This document shows positions 43,128-52,069 of a DNA stretch of 64,000 nucleotides, one piece after another. This stretch comes from CBDUXP01 sp965371225 [NCBI: uncultured bacterium] (lineage in GTDB: Bacteria; Abyssobacteria; SURF-5; CBDUXP01). The position numbers and the translations under genes were made by a program. Location: assembly GCA_965371225.1 (NCBI GenBank), contig CBDUXP010000018.1, forward strand, positions 7,974-71,973, written 5' to 3'. Within the stretch, counting starts at the first letter, position 1, and each line of letters starts with the position of its first letter. The notes beneath the pieces were generated by a model. It saw nothing but the letters and a program-made list of their open reading frames with translations, was not told the DNA's origin and did no database searches.

Positions 43128-43769
43128 TCAGTCCGCGGTCTGGGCCTCCGGGTAGAGCTGCAGCAGCATCTCCACCACCTGCGCCGGCGCCCGCTCGGGC
43201 GAGCCGGCGTCGAACGGGGGCTGGGGATCGTATTCGATACCCAGTTGGATGGCCTGGGCAAAGTCCTCCCCCGCGATCTCCGCGGCCAAGGTCAGCCCCA
43301 TATCGATTCCGGCCGAGACGCCCGCCGCAGTGACGATCTTGCCGCGCCGCACCACGCGCTCCGCAATCGGCGTGGCGCCCAGTTCGCGAAGCCGATCGCG
43401 CCGCGCCCAGTGGGTCGTGGCCTCCACCCCGTCGAGCACCCCCGCCAGGGCGAGGATGAGCGAGCCCGTGCAGACCGAGGTGGTCCACGTGCTGTGCTCG
43501 TGCACTGAGCGCACCCAGTCCAGCACGGCCGGGTTGGCGGCCGCCGCCTCTTCGCCGGGACCGCCCGGGATGAGCAGGATCTCGGGCCGCGGCACGTCCG
43601 CCAGCGCGAAGTCGGCGTGAATGGCCAGGCCGCCGGTGTCGCTCCGGACCAGGCCCCGCTCCACGGCGGTGAACTTCACCTCCGCGCCGGGCAGGCGACT
43701 GAGCACTTCGTAGGGGCCGATGCAATCCAGGGCCGTAAACTTGTCGTACAGCAGAATGGCGATGTCCAT
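43128..43769 (-). CDS. DJ-1/PfpI-family protein
   Basis: A 213-residue class I glutamine-amidotransferase-like protein. The nucleophile elbow is SVCTGSLILA (C100), with THWARRD downstream and the N-terminal MDIAILLYDKFTALDCIGPYEVL. Relatives include isonitrile hydratase and stress glyoxalases; the activity cannot be read from sequence. It lies 11 bases downstream of a GlxA-like regulator that carries the same domain, so it is probably its target or effector. The start at 43769 is fixed by the family N-terminus; the longer open frame overlaps the regulator. Confidence 0.88.
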   Translation of the reverse strand: MDIAILLYDKFTALDCIGPYEVLSRLPGAEVKFTAVERGLVRSDTGGLAIHADFALADVPRPEILLIPGGPGEEAAAANPAVLDWVRSVHEHSTWTTSVCTGSLILALAGVLDGVEATTHWARRDRLRELGATPIAERVVRRGKIVTAAGVSAGIDMGLTLAAEIAGEDFAQAIQLGIEYDPQPPFDAGSPERAPAQVVEMLLQLYPEAQTAD

Positions 43770-43780
43770 GTGGGTTCCCT

Positions 43781-44815
43781 TCACGCGGCCGGGCCGGTGC
43801 ATTGAAATCGAGTGCGATAGGCGGCGGGGCTTACCCGGAGCGTCCGCAGGAACGCGCGGCGCATGGTCTCGGCGCTGCCGAAGCCGCACGCTGCGGCGAT
43901 GCCGTCCACGCCGGCGCGGGACTCCTCCAACTGGCGCCGGGCCGCCTCCACGCGGGCGCGTTCGACGAAGCGTGCGGGCGTGCTGCCCACTTCGCGGGCG
44001 AACACGCGCGCGAAATTGCGCGGGCTCATGTGCACCCGCGCGGCGAGCGTGTCCACCGACAGGTCGGTGTCCAGGTGGTCGAGCATCCACGCTTGCAGTT
44101 CGCGGATCGGGACGCGCTCCGCGTGTTGCGCCGCCAGCTGCATGCTGAACTGTGCCTGGCCGCCCGGCCGCTTGAGGAAGAGTACGAGCCACCGCGCGAC
44201 GGCCAGCGCCAGGTCGCGCCCCAGGTCCTCCTCCACTAGCGCGAGCGCCAGGTCCATCCCCGCCGTCACGCCGGCAGAGGTGTAGACGTTCCCGTCGCGC
44301 ACGAAGATGGGGTCGGGCGCGACCGTGATGTCCGGATAATCGGCCGCCAGTTGCGCGCAGTACGCCCAGTGGGTTGTCGCGCGCCGGCCCGCGAGCAGGC
44401 CCGCTTCGGCGAGCAGGTACGCGCCGGTGCAGACGGAGACGACGCGGCGAGCCGAGGGCGCGGTGCGGCGCACCCACGCGATGGTGGCCTGGTCCTGCGC
44501 GGCCCGCTGGCTGCCCAGCCCCCCCGCGAGGAGCAGGGTGTCCATGGGGCCGCGGACGTTCCGCATGGCGCGTTGCGCGACGAGTTCGAGGCCCGACGAC
44601 GCGCGAACCGGGCCGGCCTCCGCGGCCACCACTTCCATCGCGTAGCCCGGGTCGGGGAGGCCTTCCCCTTCGAGCACGAGGGTAGCCACGGAAAAGACCT
44701 CCAGCGGCCCGGTCAGGTCGAGGGTTTGCACGTCCGGAAAGGCGAGCAGCACCACGCGGCGCGCCTGGCACGGGCGGGACTCGGCGCCGGTGCGGTGCGT
44801 GGGATTCGCTGCCAT
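43781..44815 (-). CDS. GlxA-family transcriptional regulator (DJ-1/PfpI plus AraC HTH)
   Basis: A 344-residue regulator. Residues about 19-195 are a DJ-1/PfpI ligand domain (VVLLAFPDVQTLDLTGPLEVF, SVCTGAYLLAEAGLL with the elbow Cys kept). Residues about 235-335 are a double AraC helix-turn-helix (LSVDTLAARVHMSPRNFARV and GIAAACGFGSAETMRRAFLR). It heads a two-gene unit with a single-domain PfpI protein. The promoter TTGCAG-N17-GATACT ends 6 bases before the ATG, so the mRNA is probably leaderless. Confidence 0.9.
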   Translation of the reverse strand: MAANPTHRTGAESRPCQARRVVLLAFPDVQTLDLTGPLEVFSVATLVLEGEGLPDPGYAMEVVAAEAGPVRASSGLELVAQRAMRNVRGPMDTLLLAGGLGSQRAAQDQATIAWVRRTAPSARRVVSVCTGAYLLAEAGLLAGRRATTHWAYCAQLAADYPDITVAPDPIFVRDGNVYTSAGVTAGMDLALALVEEDLGRDLALAVARWLVLFLKRPGGQAQFSMQLAAQHAERVPIRELQAWMLDHLDTDLSVDTLAARVHMSPRNFARVFAREVGSTPARFVERARVEAARRQLEESRAGVDGIAAACGFGSAETMRRAFLRTLRVSPAAYRTRFQCTGPAA

Positions 44816-44821
44816 GGGGTC

Positions 44822-44850
44822 AGTATCCCCCGTCCCGCCGTTGTCTGCAA
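44822..44850 (-). promoter_or_regulatory. Sigma-70-like promoter of the GlxA-type regulator, leaderless
   Basis: On the - strand, TTGCAG (44850-44845), a 17-base spacer, GATACT (44827-44822), then 6 bases to the ATG at 44815. This is the clearest complete promoter that would place the transcription start on the start codon. Confidence 0.65.
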
Positions 44851-45071
44851 TGACAATAATCCATCATTTTCTGCCATGGGTACTTGGCGGCGGCCATCCC
44901 GGCTCCGCCCGTCCCCGAAATCCTTGTGTGGGTCACCTTTCTGCAGGATCTGGCCCATGGGCGAAGGAACCACTGGTACCAATAAATACGCCTGATGTGG
45001 TACTACGCATGGAGCCACTAAGGCGGCATACTGACTGGGACGGCCCGTGAGGGCAGAGAGAGGGGGCCGGT

Positions 45072-47303
45072 ATGGCCGACCGTCGAACAGTGCATCGAGT
45101 CTGTACGCTGTGCGAAGCGATCTGTGGCATCAGCGTCGAGGTAGAGGGGGACCAGATCGTCACGATCCGGGGAGACAGGGAAGACCCCTTCTCCAAGGGG
45201 TACATCTGCCCCAAGGCGTACGCGCTCAAGGGCGTGTACGAGGATCCGGACCGGCTGCGTCACCCGGTGCGTCGCACGGCGGACGGCTGGGAAGAGATTA
45301 CATGGGAAGAGGCGTACGCGACGACGGCTGAACGGTTGTTGGCCATCCGCGAGGCGCACGGCCCTGACGCGCTCGCGTGGTGGCGCGGTAATCCCACCGT
45401 GCACGACCTCGGGGCGCTCGCGTACTGGCCCATGTTTCAGCGCGCAATGGGAAGGAATTACTACAGCGCCCTGACGCTCGATACGGCCCCACGCTATGTC
45501 CAAGTGGGCCTCATGTTCGGCGGTATGCTGCACATTCCCGTTCCGGACCTGGATCGCACACAGTACCTGCTGGTGTTTGGCGCCAATCCCATGGCCTCGA
45601 ATGGCAGCTTGATGTCGGCGCCGGACGTCCGCCGCCGCCTAAGGGCGATCCAGGAGCGTGACGGCAGGGTGGTGGTGGTCGATCCGCGCCGCAGTGAGAC
45701 CGCCGGCATGGGCACCGAGCATGTGTTTATCCGTCCGGGCATGGACGCAGGCATGCTCCTCGCGATGGTCCACACCATGTTCGAGGAAGATCTCCTCTCG
45801 TTGGGTCGCTGCGATGGCTTGGTGGATCACCTGGACCACTTGGAGCGCGCGGTGGCCAACTACTCCCCGGAGGCCATGGGGCCGGTGTGCGGGGTGGAGC
45901 CGGACACGATTCGCCGGCTCACGCGCGAATTCTGCGCCGCTGATGGCGCGGCGTGTTACGGGCGCCTGGGCACATGCGTGCAGGAGTTCGGCACGCTGGC
46001 GAGCTGGGGTATCGAGCTGGTGAATATCCTCAGCGGCAACCTCGATTCGCCGGGCGGGGTCATGTTCACCAAGCCCGCGGCCGACATCTCCGGGGTCGTC
46101 TCCAGCGGTAAGGGGGTGGAGTTCGACCGGTACCGTACCCGCGTGCGGGGCTACGGCGAGCTCTTCGGCCAATTCCCCGCGGCCGCCCTCGCCGAAGAAA
46201 TCGAGACACCGGGTCAGGGGCAGATTCGCGGGATGGTCTTCCTGGCAGGGAACCCCGTCTGCTCGGCCCCGAATGCTGACCGGCTAGACGAAGCACTCGC
46301 GTCGCTCGAGTTCATGGTGGCGATCGACTTCTACATCAATGAGACCACGCGCCACGCCGACATCATCCTGCCGCCGGTGAGCAGCCTGCAGCGCCCCTCC
46401 TACGACCTGGGGTTGTACAACCTCGCGGTGCGCGACATGGCCAAGTGGTCGCCGCCGGTCTTTCCCGCAGCGCCAGATGCGCAGCACTCCTGGCAGGTGC
46501 TGTTGACGCTCGGCAAACACCTGATGGGGATGGGCGAGATCGCCCTCGAATCGGTGGACGCGTTCGTCCTGCAGCAATACTGCGAGATGGCGATCAAGGA
46601 GGACACGCCGTGGCACGGGCTGACTCCCGATGAGGCGATCGCGAAGCTCGGCGACACGCCGGGGCCGGAACGCATTCTCGATTTGCTCCTGCGCGTAGGC
46701 CCGTACGGCGACGGGTTCGGACGCCATGCCGACGGCCTCACCCTGGCGAAGCTCCAGGCGGACGAGCACGGGCTGGACCTGGGTCCCCTGAAGTCGCAGC
46801 TCCCCGAAAAGCTGAACACCCCCAACGGGCGTATCGACCTGATGCCGGAGCGGATCGTCAACGATCTGCCGCGGTTCAACGCGGCGCTCGCGGGCCACGC
46901 TCGCGGGAATAGCGACCTCGTGCTCATCGGTCGCCGCCACATCCGGACGATCAATTCATGGCTCGGCAACATTCCGTCCGTGGTCAAGGGACCCGACCTC
47001 TGCACGCTGCAGGTAAGCGAAGCAGACGCGCAACGCTTGCAGCTGGAGACGGGCGGGCTGGCGCGCGTCACGAGTCGAGTCGGCACCGTGATCGCTCCGG
47101 TCGAGGTAACCGACGAGATGATGGCGGGCGTGGTCTCCCTTCCGCACGGGTGGGGACATGACCGGGCGGGCGTTCGGATGGCGGTGGCTCAGGCGCATGC
47201 CGGGGTCAACTCGAACATCCTGACCGATGACGAGGCCTTCGACGTACCCAGCAATTCCACCGTGCTGAACGGCATCCCCGTCACCGTCGCGGCGGAACGG
47301 TAA
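45072..47303 (+). CDS. Molybdopterin (bis-MGD) oxidoreductase, copy 2
   Basis: A 743-residue paralogue of the gene at 36365-38605. It has the same [4Fe-4S] cysteines (C11, C14, C18, C46), PVPDLDRTQYLLVFGANPMASNGS, VVVVDPRRSETAGMGTEHVF and the MGD domain (LIGRRHIRTINSW, MAGVVSLPHGWGH). The two copies diverge most at residues 105-165, near the expected active site (here NPTVHDLGALAYWPMFQRAM), so substrates may differ. There is no Tat signal and no adjacent partner subunit. GAGAGAGGGGG precedes the ATG. It stands alone between the divergent GlxA gene and a convergent GT2 gene. Confidence 0.88.
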   Translation: MADRRTVHRVCTLCEAICGISVEVEGDQIVTIRGDREDPFSKGYICPKAYALKGVYEDPDRLRHPVRRTADGWEEITWEEAYATTAERLLAIREAHGPDALAWWRGNPTVHDLGALAYWPMFQRAMGRNYYSALTLDTAPRYVQVGLMFGGMLHIPVPDLDRTQYLLVFGANPMASNGSLMSAPDVRRRLRAIQERDGRVVVVDPRRSETAGMGTEHVFIRPGMDAGMLLAMVHTMFEEDLLSLGRCDGLVDHLDHLERAVANYSPEAMGPVCGVEPDTIRRLTREFCAADGAACYGRLGTCVQEFGTLASWGIELVNILSGNLDSPGGVMFTKPAADISGVVSSGKGVEFDRYRTRVRGYGELFGQFPAAALAEEIETPGQGQIRGMVFLAGNPVCSAPNADRLDEALASLEFMVAIDFYINETTRHADIILPPVSSLQRPSYDLGLYNLAVRDMAKWSPPVFPAAPDAQHSWQVLLTLGKHLMGMGEIALESVDAFVLQQYCEMAIKEDTPWHGLTPDEAIAKLGDTPGPERILDLLLRVGPYGDGFGRHADGLTLAKLQADEHGLDLGPLKSQLPEKLNTPNGRIDLMPERIVNDLPRFNAALAGHARGNSDLVLIGRRHIRTINSWLGNIPSVVKGPDLCTLQVSEADAQRLQLETGGLARVTSRVGTVIAPVEVTDEMMAGVVSLPHGWGHDRAGVRMAVAQAHAGVNSNILTDDEAFDVPSNSTVLNGIPVTVAAER

Positions 47304-47309
47304 CCGGGC

Positions 47310-48836
47310 TCAGACCTGCGCGGTCTGGGGCGTGGGGCGGGCGAGCGCGGCGCGGCGGTGCGCGGCCCATTGCGCGACGGAGGTGAGCGCCACCGTCCCG
47401 AAGCCGACGGCGAAGAGCACCAGGAACGGCAGGGACGGCCACAGGCTTTCCCGCCAGGCATACTGCACCGCGACCGCCGCGTAGATGGCCAGGGCGGCTT
47501 CCACGAACGCCCCGGCGGGCAGCGGCACCCGATACCGCTTGCCGAGCCAGTCATCGTCGCGGTGGCGAACGCCGTACTTGGGGGTCCGGCGAAACGGGGA
47601 AATGTGGCCCACCAGCGCTTCCAGCGCGGCCGCGGAATTGTTGACCGCCAGTCCGATGCCGATGACCATGAGCGGCGGCACCAGGCACAGGGACCGCAGG
47701 CGACCCTCCCCGGCCGCGTGGCCGGCGCAGGCGTAGAACAGGCCGATGGAGCACACGGCCAGCGCCACCACGGCCGCGTCGAGCGCCATCCACGCCGGGC
47801 TCCATCCGAATTCATGCCGCACCCACACGGCCGGAAATGCGAGGATCGCCAGGCAGCCCAGCAGCACGTAACCGAGGTTGCTCGTCAGATGGACGGTCGC
47901 CTCCAGCTTCGTCGCCACCGGCGCATCGCTGCGCCAGACGCGGCCGAGCAGTTTGCGCGCCGTCTGCACGGACCCCTTCGCCCAGCGGTGCTGCTGCGAT
48001 TTGAACCCGTTCATATCCACGGGCAGCTCGGCCGGCGCCACGACCTCCGGCAGGAACTCGAACCGCCACCCCGCCAGTTGCGCGCGATAACTCAGGTCCA
48101 GGTCCTCGGTCAGGGTGTCGTGCTGCCAGCCCCCCGCCGCCTCGATGGCCGTGCATCGCCAGATGCCGGCGGTCCCGTTGAAGTTGAAGAACCGGCCGCT
48201 GCGGTGGCGGGCCACGTGCTCCAGGAGAAAGTGGCCGTCCAGCAGGAGCGCCTGCACGCGGGTGAGCAGGGAGTAGGTCCGATTGATGTGGCCCCAGCGC
48301 ACTTGCACCATGCCGACCCGCGGGTCGGCGAAGTGCGGCACCGCCCGCTGCAGCAGGTCCGGACCGGGCACGAAATCCGCATCGAACACGGCGACGAACT
48401 CCCCGGTCGCGTGGGCCAGGCCGTGCGCCAGCGCACCCGCCTTGAACCCCGTGGGCGCCGGCCGGTGCAGGTGCACGATGTCGACCCCGGCGGCCCGGTG
48501 GCGGGCCACGGCGGCCGCGGCTAACTGCACCGTGTCGTCCGTGGAGTCGTCCAGCACCTGGACCTGGAGCCGGTCGTGCGGATAGGAGGTGGCACACACC
48601 GCATCGATGAGCCGCTCGACCACGTAGCGCTCATTGAAGACCGGCAATTGCACGGTCAGCCGGGGCCACCGTTCGGGCGGCGCCGGCGGGGGCACGGGGT
48701 GGCGGCACGCCCGCCGCCACTGCATCACGATGCGATAGCGGTGGGCGCCGTAGAGACTCAGGAGCAGCGCACACGCGGCATAGACCCAGACTGCCGCAGA
48801 CGCCAGCCACTCAACTGCGGTGCGAAGCTCGAACAC
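47310..48836 (-). CDS. Processive family 2 glycosyltransferase (cellulose/mannan-synthase-like)
   Basis: A 508-residue membrane GT2. An N-terminal helix (about 10-32) precedes the catalytic domain with TVQLPVFNERYVVERLID, QVLDDSTDD, the DAD triad (VAVFDADFVPG), TEDLDLSYRA and QQHRW. This is the D, DxD, ED, QxxRW pattern of processive beta-glycan synthases. Several C-terminal helices follow. The basic middle and the MNGFKSQQHRWAKGS stretch resemble CslA-type glucomannan synthases. The substrate is unknown, and no accessory PilZ/BcsB-like gene is adjacent. It starts with GTG 48836. Confidence 0.88.
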   Translation of the reverse strand: MFELRTAVEWLASAAVWVYAACALLLSLYGAHRYRIVMQWRRACRHPVPPPAPPERWPRLTVQLPVFNERYVVERLIDAVCATSYPHDRLQVQVLDDSTDDTVQLAAAAVARHRAAGVDIVHLHRPAPTGFKAGALAHGLAHATGEFVAVFDADFVPGPDLLQRAVPHFADPRVGMVQVRWGHINRTYSLLTRVQALLLDGHFLLEHVARHRSGRFFNFNGTAGIWRCTAIEAAGGWQHDTLTEDLDLSYRAQLAGWRFEFLPEVVAPAELPVDMNGFKSQQHRWAKGSVQTARKLLGRVWRSDAPVATKLEATVHLTSNLGYVLLGCLAILAFPAVWVRHEFGWSPAWMALDAAVVALAVCSIGLFYACAGHAAGEGRLRSLCLVPPLMVIGIGLAVNNSAAALEALVGHISPFRRTPKYGVRHRDDDWLGKRYRVPLPAGAFVEAALAIYAAVAVQYAWRESLWPSLPFLVLFAVGFGTVALTSVAQWAAHRRAALARPTPQTAQV

Positions 48837-48865
48837 TGCGGGTACCGGCCGCTAGACCGCCGGGC

Positions 48866-49093
48866 TCAGGCGGGCCACTCGACCGTTTCAATGGTCTGCT
48901 GATCCTTGTGCCAGTAGTCGAGTTTCACCAGGCGACCCGCCTCGAACTCCAACCGGACGGACTGCTCGCCGGACACCTGGTTGAAGAGCCGGACTTCCAG
49001 CCGCTCGGCGCCGGCCAACGCCAGATTCTCCCGCTCGTACCGACAGTCCAGGCTCTGCAGGACCGCCTCGACCACCTCCACCGTCATCTCCAT
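48866..49093 (-). CDS. Small hypothetical protein
   Basis: A 75-residue soluble protein (MEMTVEVVEAVLQSLDCRYERENLAL...), rich in Glu and Val, with no signal peptide or membrane segment and no family that I recognise. A good TAGGAG lies before the ATG (taggagacgcgc) and a TATGCT -10-like hexamer further up, so it is probably real. The pattern (short helix, then beta-strands such as LEVRLFN, VRLEFEAGRLVKLDYWH) suggests a small alpha/beta fold. Confidence 0.6.
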   Translation of the reverse strand: MEMTVEVVEAVLQSLDCRYERENLALAGAERLEVRLFNQVSGEQSVRLEFEAGRLVKLDYWHKDQQTIETVEWPA

Positions 49094-49167
49094 GCGCGTC
49101 TCCTACGGGTTGCGCGCGTCTGCGTCTGCGCGCGCCGCGCTGAGCATACCCCGGGTCGTGTGCCGCC

Positions 49168-49893
49168 TCAACTCGGGGCCGGCGGCGGTTCGTGGGACCC
49201 GGGCACCTCCCACCGCACGTGGGTTTGCCCGTTGTCGCCGCGGGTAATGGTGCAGGCGCCGCCCGCCGCCTCGGCGACCCAGCGGGCCACCGTCCAGCCC
49301 AGTCCGGCATGCCGCTTCGGATCCTTCGTGCTCTGCCAGAGCTGCGGCTCCGCCGGCGGATCGCCCCCCGGCGTGTTCGTGATGTTCACGGCGCTGCCCC
49401 GCTCGCCCAGCGGGGTCGCCTCGATGGTGATGGTGCCGCTGCCGAACGGTGTGGTCGCTTCGTAGGCGTTGTCCAGCAGCGCGCCGAGTGCCAACTGCAC
49501 GTGGATCGGGTTGAGCATCTGCGGCGGCAACTCGGGGGCGATAGTCACGTTGAGGGTCACGTTCCGCTTCTTGAACTCGTACTGGCGCGCACGCATCGCC
49601 GTCTGGAGTGCAAGGCCCACGTTCACCGGCTCGATCTCGCTGAAGGGACTCGTGGCCTCTCGAAAATCGGCGATCAGCTCGCGCGCGCGCTCGCCCGCCC
49701 CCAAAATACGGTCCAACTGCTTGCTGAACGCTGCCGCTTCCGGCTTCTGGATCACTAACTCCGCGTAGCCGGTGATCGCCGCCAACTGGTTGTTCAGTTC
49801 GTGCGTCAGGAACGCGGACAAGCGGCCGGCCTGGGCCAGGTGGTGTTCCACCAGCAGGGCGGCGCGGGGCGGGGTCGGGTCGGCCGGGGACAT
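49168..49893 (-). CDS. Orphan sensor-less histidine kinase
   Basis: A 241-residue kinase core. The H-box is FLTHELNNQLAAITGYAEL (H31), followed by a dimerisation helix and a HATPase_c domain with N-box ALLDNAYEAT and G-box HAGLGWTVARWV. There is no membrane segment, PAS or other sensor domain, and no adjacent response regulator. The HELNNQ H-box is of the NtrB/HisKA subclass. It could be soluble and receive its signal by protein interaction. An upstream TATACT gives a short leader of about 12 bases. Confidence 0.85.
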   Translation of the reverse strand: MSPADPTPPRAALLVEHHLAQAGRLSAFLTHELNNQLAAITGYAELVIQKPEAAAFSKQLDRILGAGERARELIADFREATSPFSEIEPVNVGLALQTAMRARQYEFKKRNVTLNVTIAPELPPQMLNPIHVQLALGALLDNAYEATTPFGSGTITIEATPLGERGSAVNITNTPGGDPPAEPQLWQSTKDPKRHAGLGWTVARWVAEAAGGACTITRGDNGQTHVRWEVPGSHEPPPAPS

Positions 49894-49956
49894 AGGGGGG
49901 GATGGGCGCCCAAGTATAGCAAGCCCGTGGCAGCCTCACCGCCGCCACGGGGGCCA

Positions 49957-51411
49957 TCACCACGGCCACCTGCGGGCCTTGGGCGTCTTGGCCGGGGGCT
50001 CGGCGGCGTCATCCGCGGCGCCTTCCCCCGCCTCGCCCTCTGCGGCCCCCTCGGCAGTGGTGGTCTCACCCGCTGCTGCGGCTGCGGCTGCCGCCTCTTC
50101 GTTGGCGCGGAGCCACTGGCGCCAATCCAGGCACCGGTTGCCGGGATTTTCGAACGTCAGGGTCTTGAGCAGGTCCAGCAGCTCGGCCCGCACGTCCGCG
50201 TGGGGGATGCGGCAAAACGCGTTGACCATTTCGGGCAGGGTCTGCACGTTGCGCATGCAGCGCACCGCCGTGACCGCATCAAAGGCGACGGTGCGATTGC
50301 GGTCCGTCGTAAGCCCGACTACGGCAACTGCCGTGGCCCGGTCGTCTTTCGGACAGAGGTTCCCCAGCGCCCGGACCGCGGTCCGTCGAATGCCCGCGTC
50401 GCGGTCGGCCAGGGCGCGCGTGAGCAGCGCGGCCGCATTCAGCGGGTTCAGCTTGGCGATGGCTGTCACGGCTTCCGCCCGCACGCGCGGGATGCGGTCG
50501 TCCAGCAGGAAGACCAAGTCTGAGGCGATGCTGGGGTCCCCGATGGCCACCAGCGCGCGCACGCCCTGCACGCGCACGTGCGCCTCCTTCCGGCCCAGTA
50601 GGTTGCGGACCGCGCGGATAGCCGCCGGGTCGCCCGTGGCGGCCAGCACGCGCACCACGTTGCGCTGCACCACGGGATCCGGGTCGTCCAGCAAGGGGAG
50701 GAGCGCGCGGGCCACCCTGGGGGTCTTCACGCCGTATAGGGCCCGCACCGCCTCCCCGCGGACCTTGGCGTCGGGGTCATCCAGCGCGCCGAGCAGGACG
50801 CCGGTGCCGCGTTCCGCGAGCACCGCGGGGGGCACGCTGCGCAGTAACACCACGGCCTCCCGCCGGACCAGCGGACTGGTATCGCGCAACAGGGTGCTGG
50901 TGCCGCGCATCACCACGCCCATCCCGGTCGGGGTCTTGCCCGCGCAGCGATCCAGAATCTCGATCGCAGCGCCGATGGCCGCAAAGCGGGTGCTCTCCCG
51001 GCTGGCGGTGAACCGCTCCATCAGGCGGTTTTCCACCCGACAGCCGCACAGCCGCGCGTAGGCGACGGCCGAGTAGCGCTGCACGTACTCTTCCGCATCG
51101 TCCATCGCCAGGAACAGGGCATCGCGCGCGGGCCGGTACCGGCGCTCGCCGAGCCAGCGGGCGGCGATGCCGCGGATGTACTTGTTGTCACTCCGCCGCA
51201 GCAACACCTGCAGGTCTTCGCTGGAGGTGCGCGTGCCGATGGCGCGCACGGCCTCCGCTTCCCGCTGGCGCCGTTCGCTCGGGTCGGACCCGGCGGCGCG
51301 CAGGGGGCTCGGGTGGGCCGCAGCGCACACCACGGCCCACAGCACGATGCGAACCGCGGGGCACCTGCGTCTCCCCGAACGTCTGTGGAGCCGTCCCTCG
51401 TTCCGTACCAT
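49957..51411 (-). CDS. Exported HEAT-repeat protein, copy 1
   Basis: A 484-residue protein. A probable signal sequence (VRIVLWAVVCAAAHPSPLRAAG, about 18-40) is followed by 9-10 HEAT/PBS-type repeats (VRGEAVRALYGVKTPRVARALLPLLDDPD, VRAEAVTAIAKLNP). The C-terminus is an Ala/Glu low-complexity tail ending PKARRWPW. The blocks NKYIRGIAARWLGERR, FAAIGAAIEILDRCAG and LCPKDD are shared with a second exported HEAT protein at 61615-63150. HEAT scaffolds bind other proteins or complexes; no partner is evident. ATG 51411 follows GGAG-rich sequence, and a GTG two codons upstream is possible. Confidence 0.8.
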   Translation of the reverse strand: MVRNEGRLHRRSGRRRCPAVRIVLWAVVCAAAHPSPLRAAGSDPSERRQREAEAVRAIGTRTSSEDLQVLLRRSDNKYIRGIAARWLGERRYRPARDALFLAMDDAEEYVQRYSAVAYARLCGCRVENRLMERFTASRESTRFAAIGAAIEILDRCAGKTPTGMGVVMRGTSTLLRDTSPLVRREAVVLLRSVPPAVLAERGTGVLLGALDDPDAKVRGEAVRALYGVKTPRVARALLPLLDDPDPVVQRNVVRVLAATGDPAAIRAVRNLLGRKEAHVRVQGVRALVAIGDPSIASDLVFLLDDRIPRVRAEAVTAIAKLNPLNAAALLTRALADRDAGIRRTAVRALGNLCPKDDRATAVAVVGLTTDRNRTVAFDAVTAVRCMRNVQTLPEMVNAFCRIPHADVRAELLDLLKTLTFENPGNRCLDWRQWLRANEEAAAAAAAAGETTTAEGAAEGEAGEGAADDAAEPPAKTPKARRWPW

Positions 51412-51721
51412 CCCCACTCCCCTCCAGGCATTCTACGGGGGGCCCGCCTCCCTGCAAACCGCGGTGATGGGCGGCGGGGACGGGGATCAGCGCAGAGACC
51501 GTATGGTAGAAGCGTTTCCCGGCCGTGGAGCCGCAGAATTCGCTTGCCGCATGCAGGCGCCGATGGTATAATCCCGCCGAATCGCCCGAAAGTTCAACGT
51601 CTGGGGCGATCTCAATTCTTAAGGGCCACACACCGAAGACTTGCGGGCGGGCGTACGAATGGGGCGCGTCGTTCGCTGGGAGCCACGGGCGCACAAGCGG
51701 GCGCTGCGGTAAGGAGAGAGC
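51412..51721 (+). other. 310-base intergenic region upstream of HU
   Basis: It holds the HU promoter at 51544-51572 and then a long leader of about 143 bases without recognisable riboswitch or attenuator structure. I see nothing else in it. Confidence 0.6.
51544..51572 (+). promoter_or_regulatory. Sigma-70 promoter of the HU gene
   Basis: TTGCCG (51544-51549), a 17-base spacer and a perfect TATAAT (51567-51572) with TGG just before it. It is one of the two strongest sigma-70-like promoters that I found, as expected for an abundant nucleoid protein. Confidence 0.8.
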
Positions 51722-51991
51722 ATGAACAAAGGTGATCTGATTGAGGCCGTTGCCAAGGACACAAAACTCAGCAAAGCCGCGGCTGAAAAGGCGATCAACG
51801 CGGTGTTCGGGAACATGACCAGAGGGCTGAAGAAGAGCGGCAAGGTCTCGATCGCCGGCTTCGGGTCCTACACCGTGCGCAAACGCAAGGCGCGCATGGG
51901 GCGGAACCCGCAGACGGGCGAACAGATCCGCATCTCGGCCAGCAGGACTGTCGGCTTCAAGGCTGGAAAAGCGTTGAAGGCAGCGATCTAA
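51722..51991 (+). CDS. HU-family nucleoid DNA-binding protein
   Basis: An 89-residue HU/IHF-family protein: MNKGDLIEAVAKDTKLSKAA at the N-terminus, the dimer core, then GFGSYTVRKRKARMGRNPQTG, the beta-arm with the DNA-intercalating Pro (RNPQTG), and the VGFKAGKALK end. It binds and bends DNA non-specifically. GGAGAGAG precedes the ATG. It stands alone, with its own promoter and a hairpin terminator at 52013-52042. Confidence 0.96.
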   Translation: MNKGDLIEAVAKDTKLSKAAAEKAINAVFGNMTRGLKKSGKVSIAGFGSYTVRKRKARMGRNPQTGEQIRISASRTVGFKAGKALKAAI

Positions 51992-52012
51992 CGGCCGTCC
52001 AGTCTCATCAAA

Positions 52013-52042
52013 GGCCGCGCCGCTCATTCGAGTTGCGCGGCC
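52013..52042 (+). terminator. Hairpin terminator after the HU gene
   Basis: GGCCGCGC (52013-52020) pairs with GCGCGGCC (52035-52042) with a 14-base loop; CTTGTCTTT follows. The stem is strong and the T-tract weak. It lies between convergent HU and aminotransferase genes. Confidence 0.65.
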
Positions 52043-52069
52043 CTTGTCTTTGGTGCGCCGGAGTCCCGG

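Noticed and set aside
43770-44771. In-frame upstream extension of the PfpI gene to 548 codons
   Set aside because: It lies inside the GlxA-type gene in another frame. The true PfpI N-terminus MDIAILLYDKF begins at 43769.
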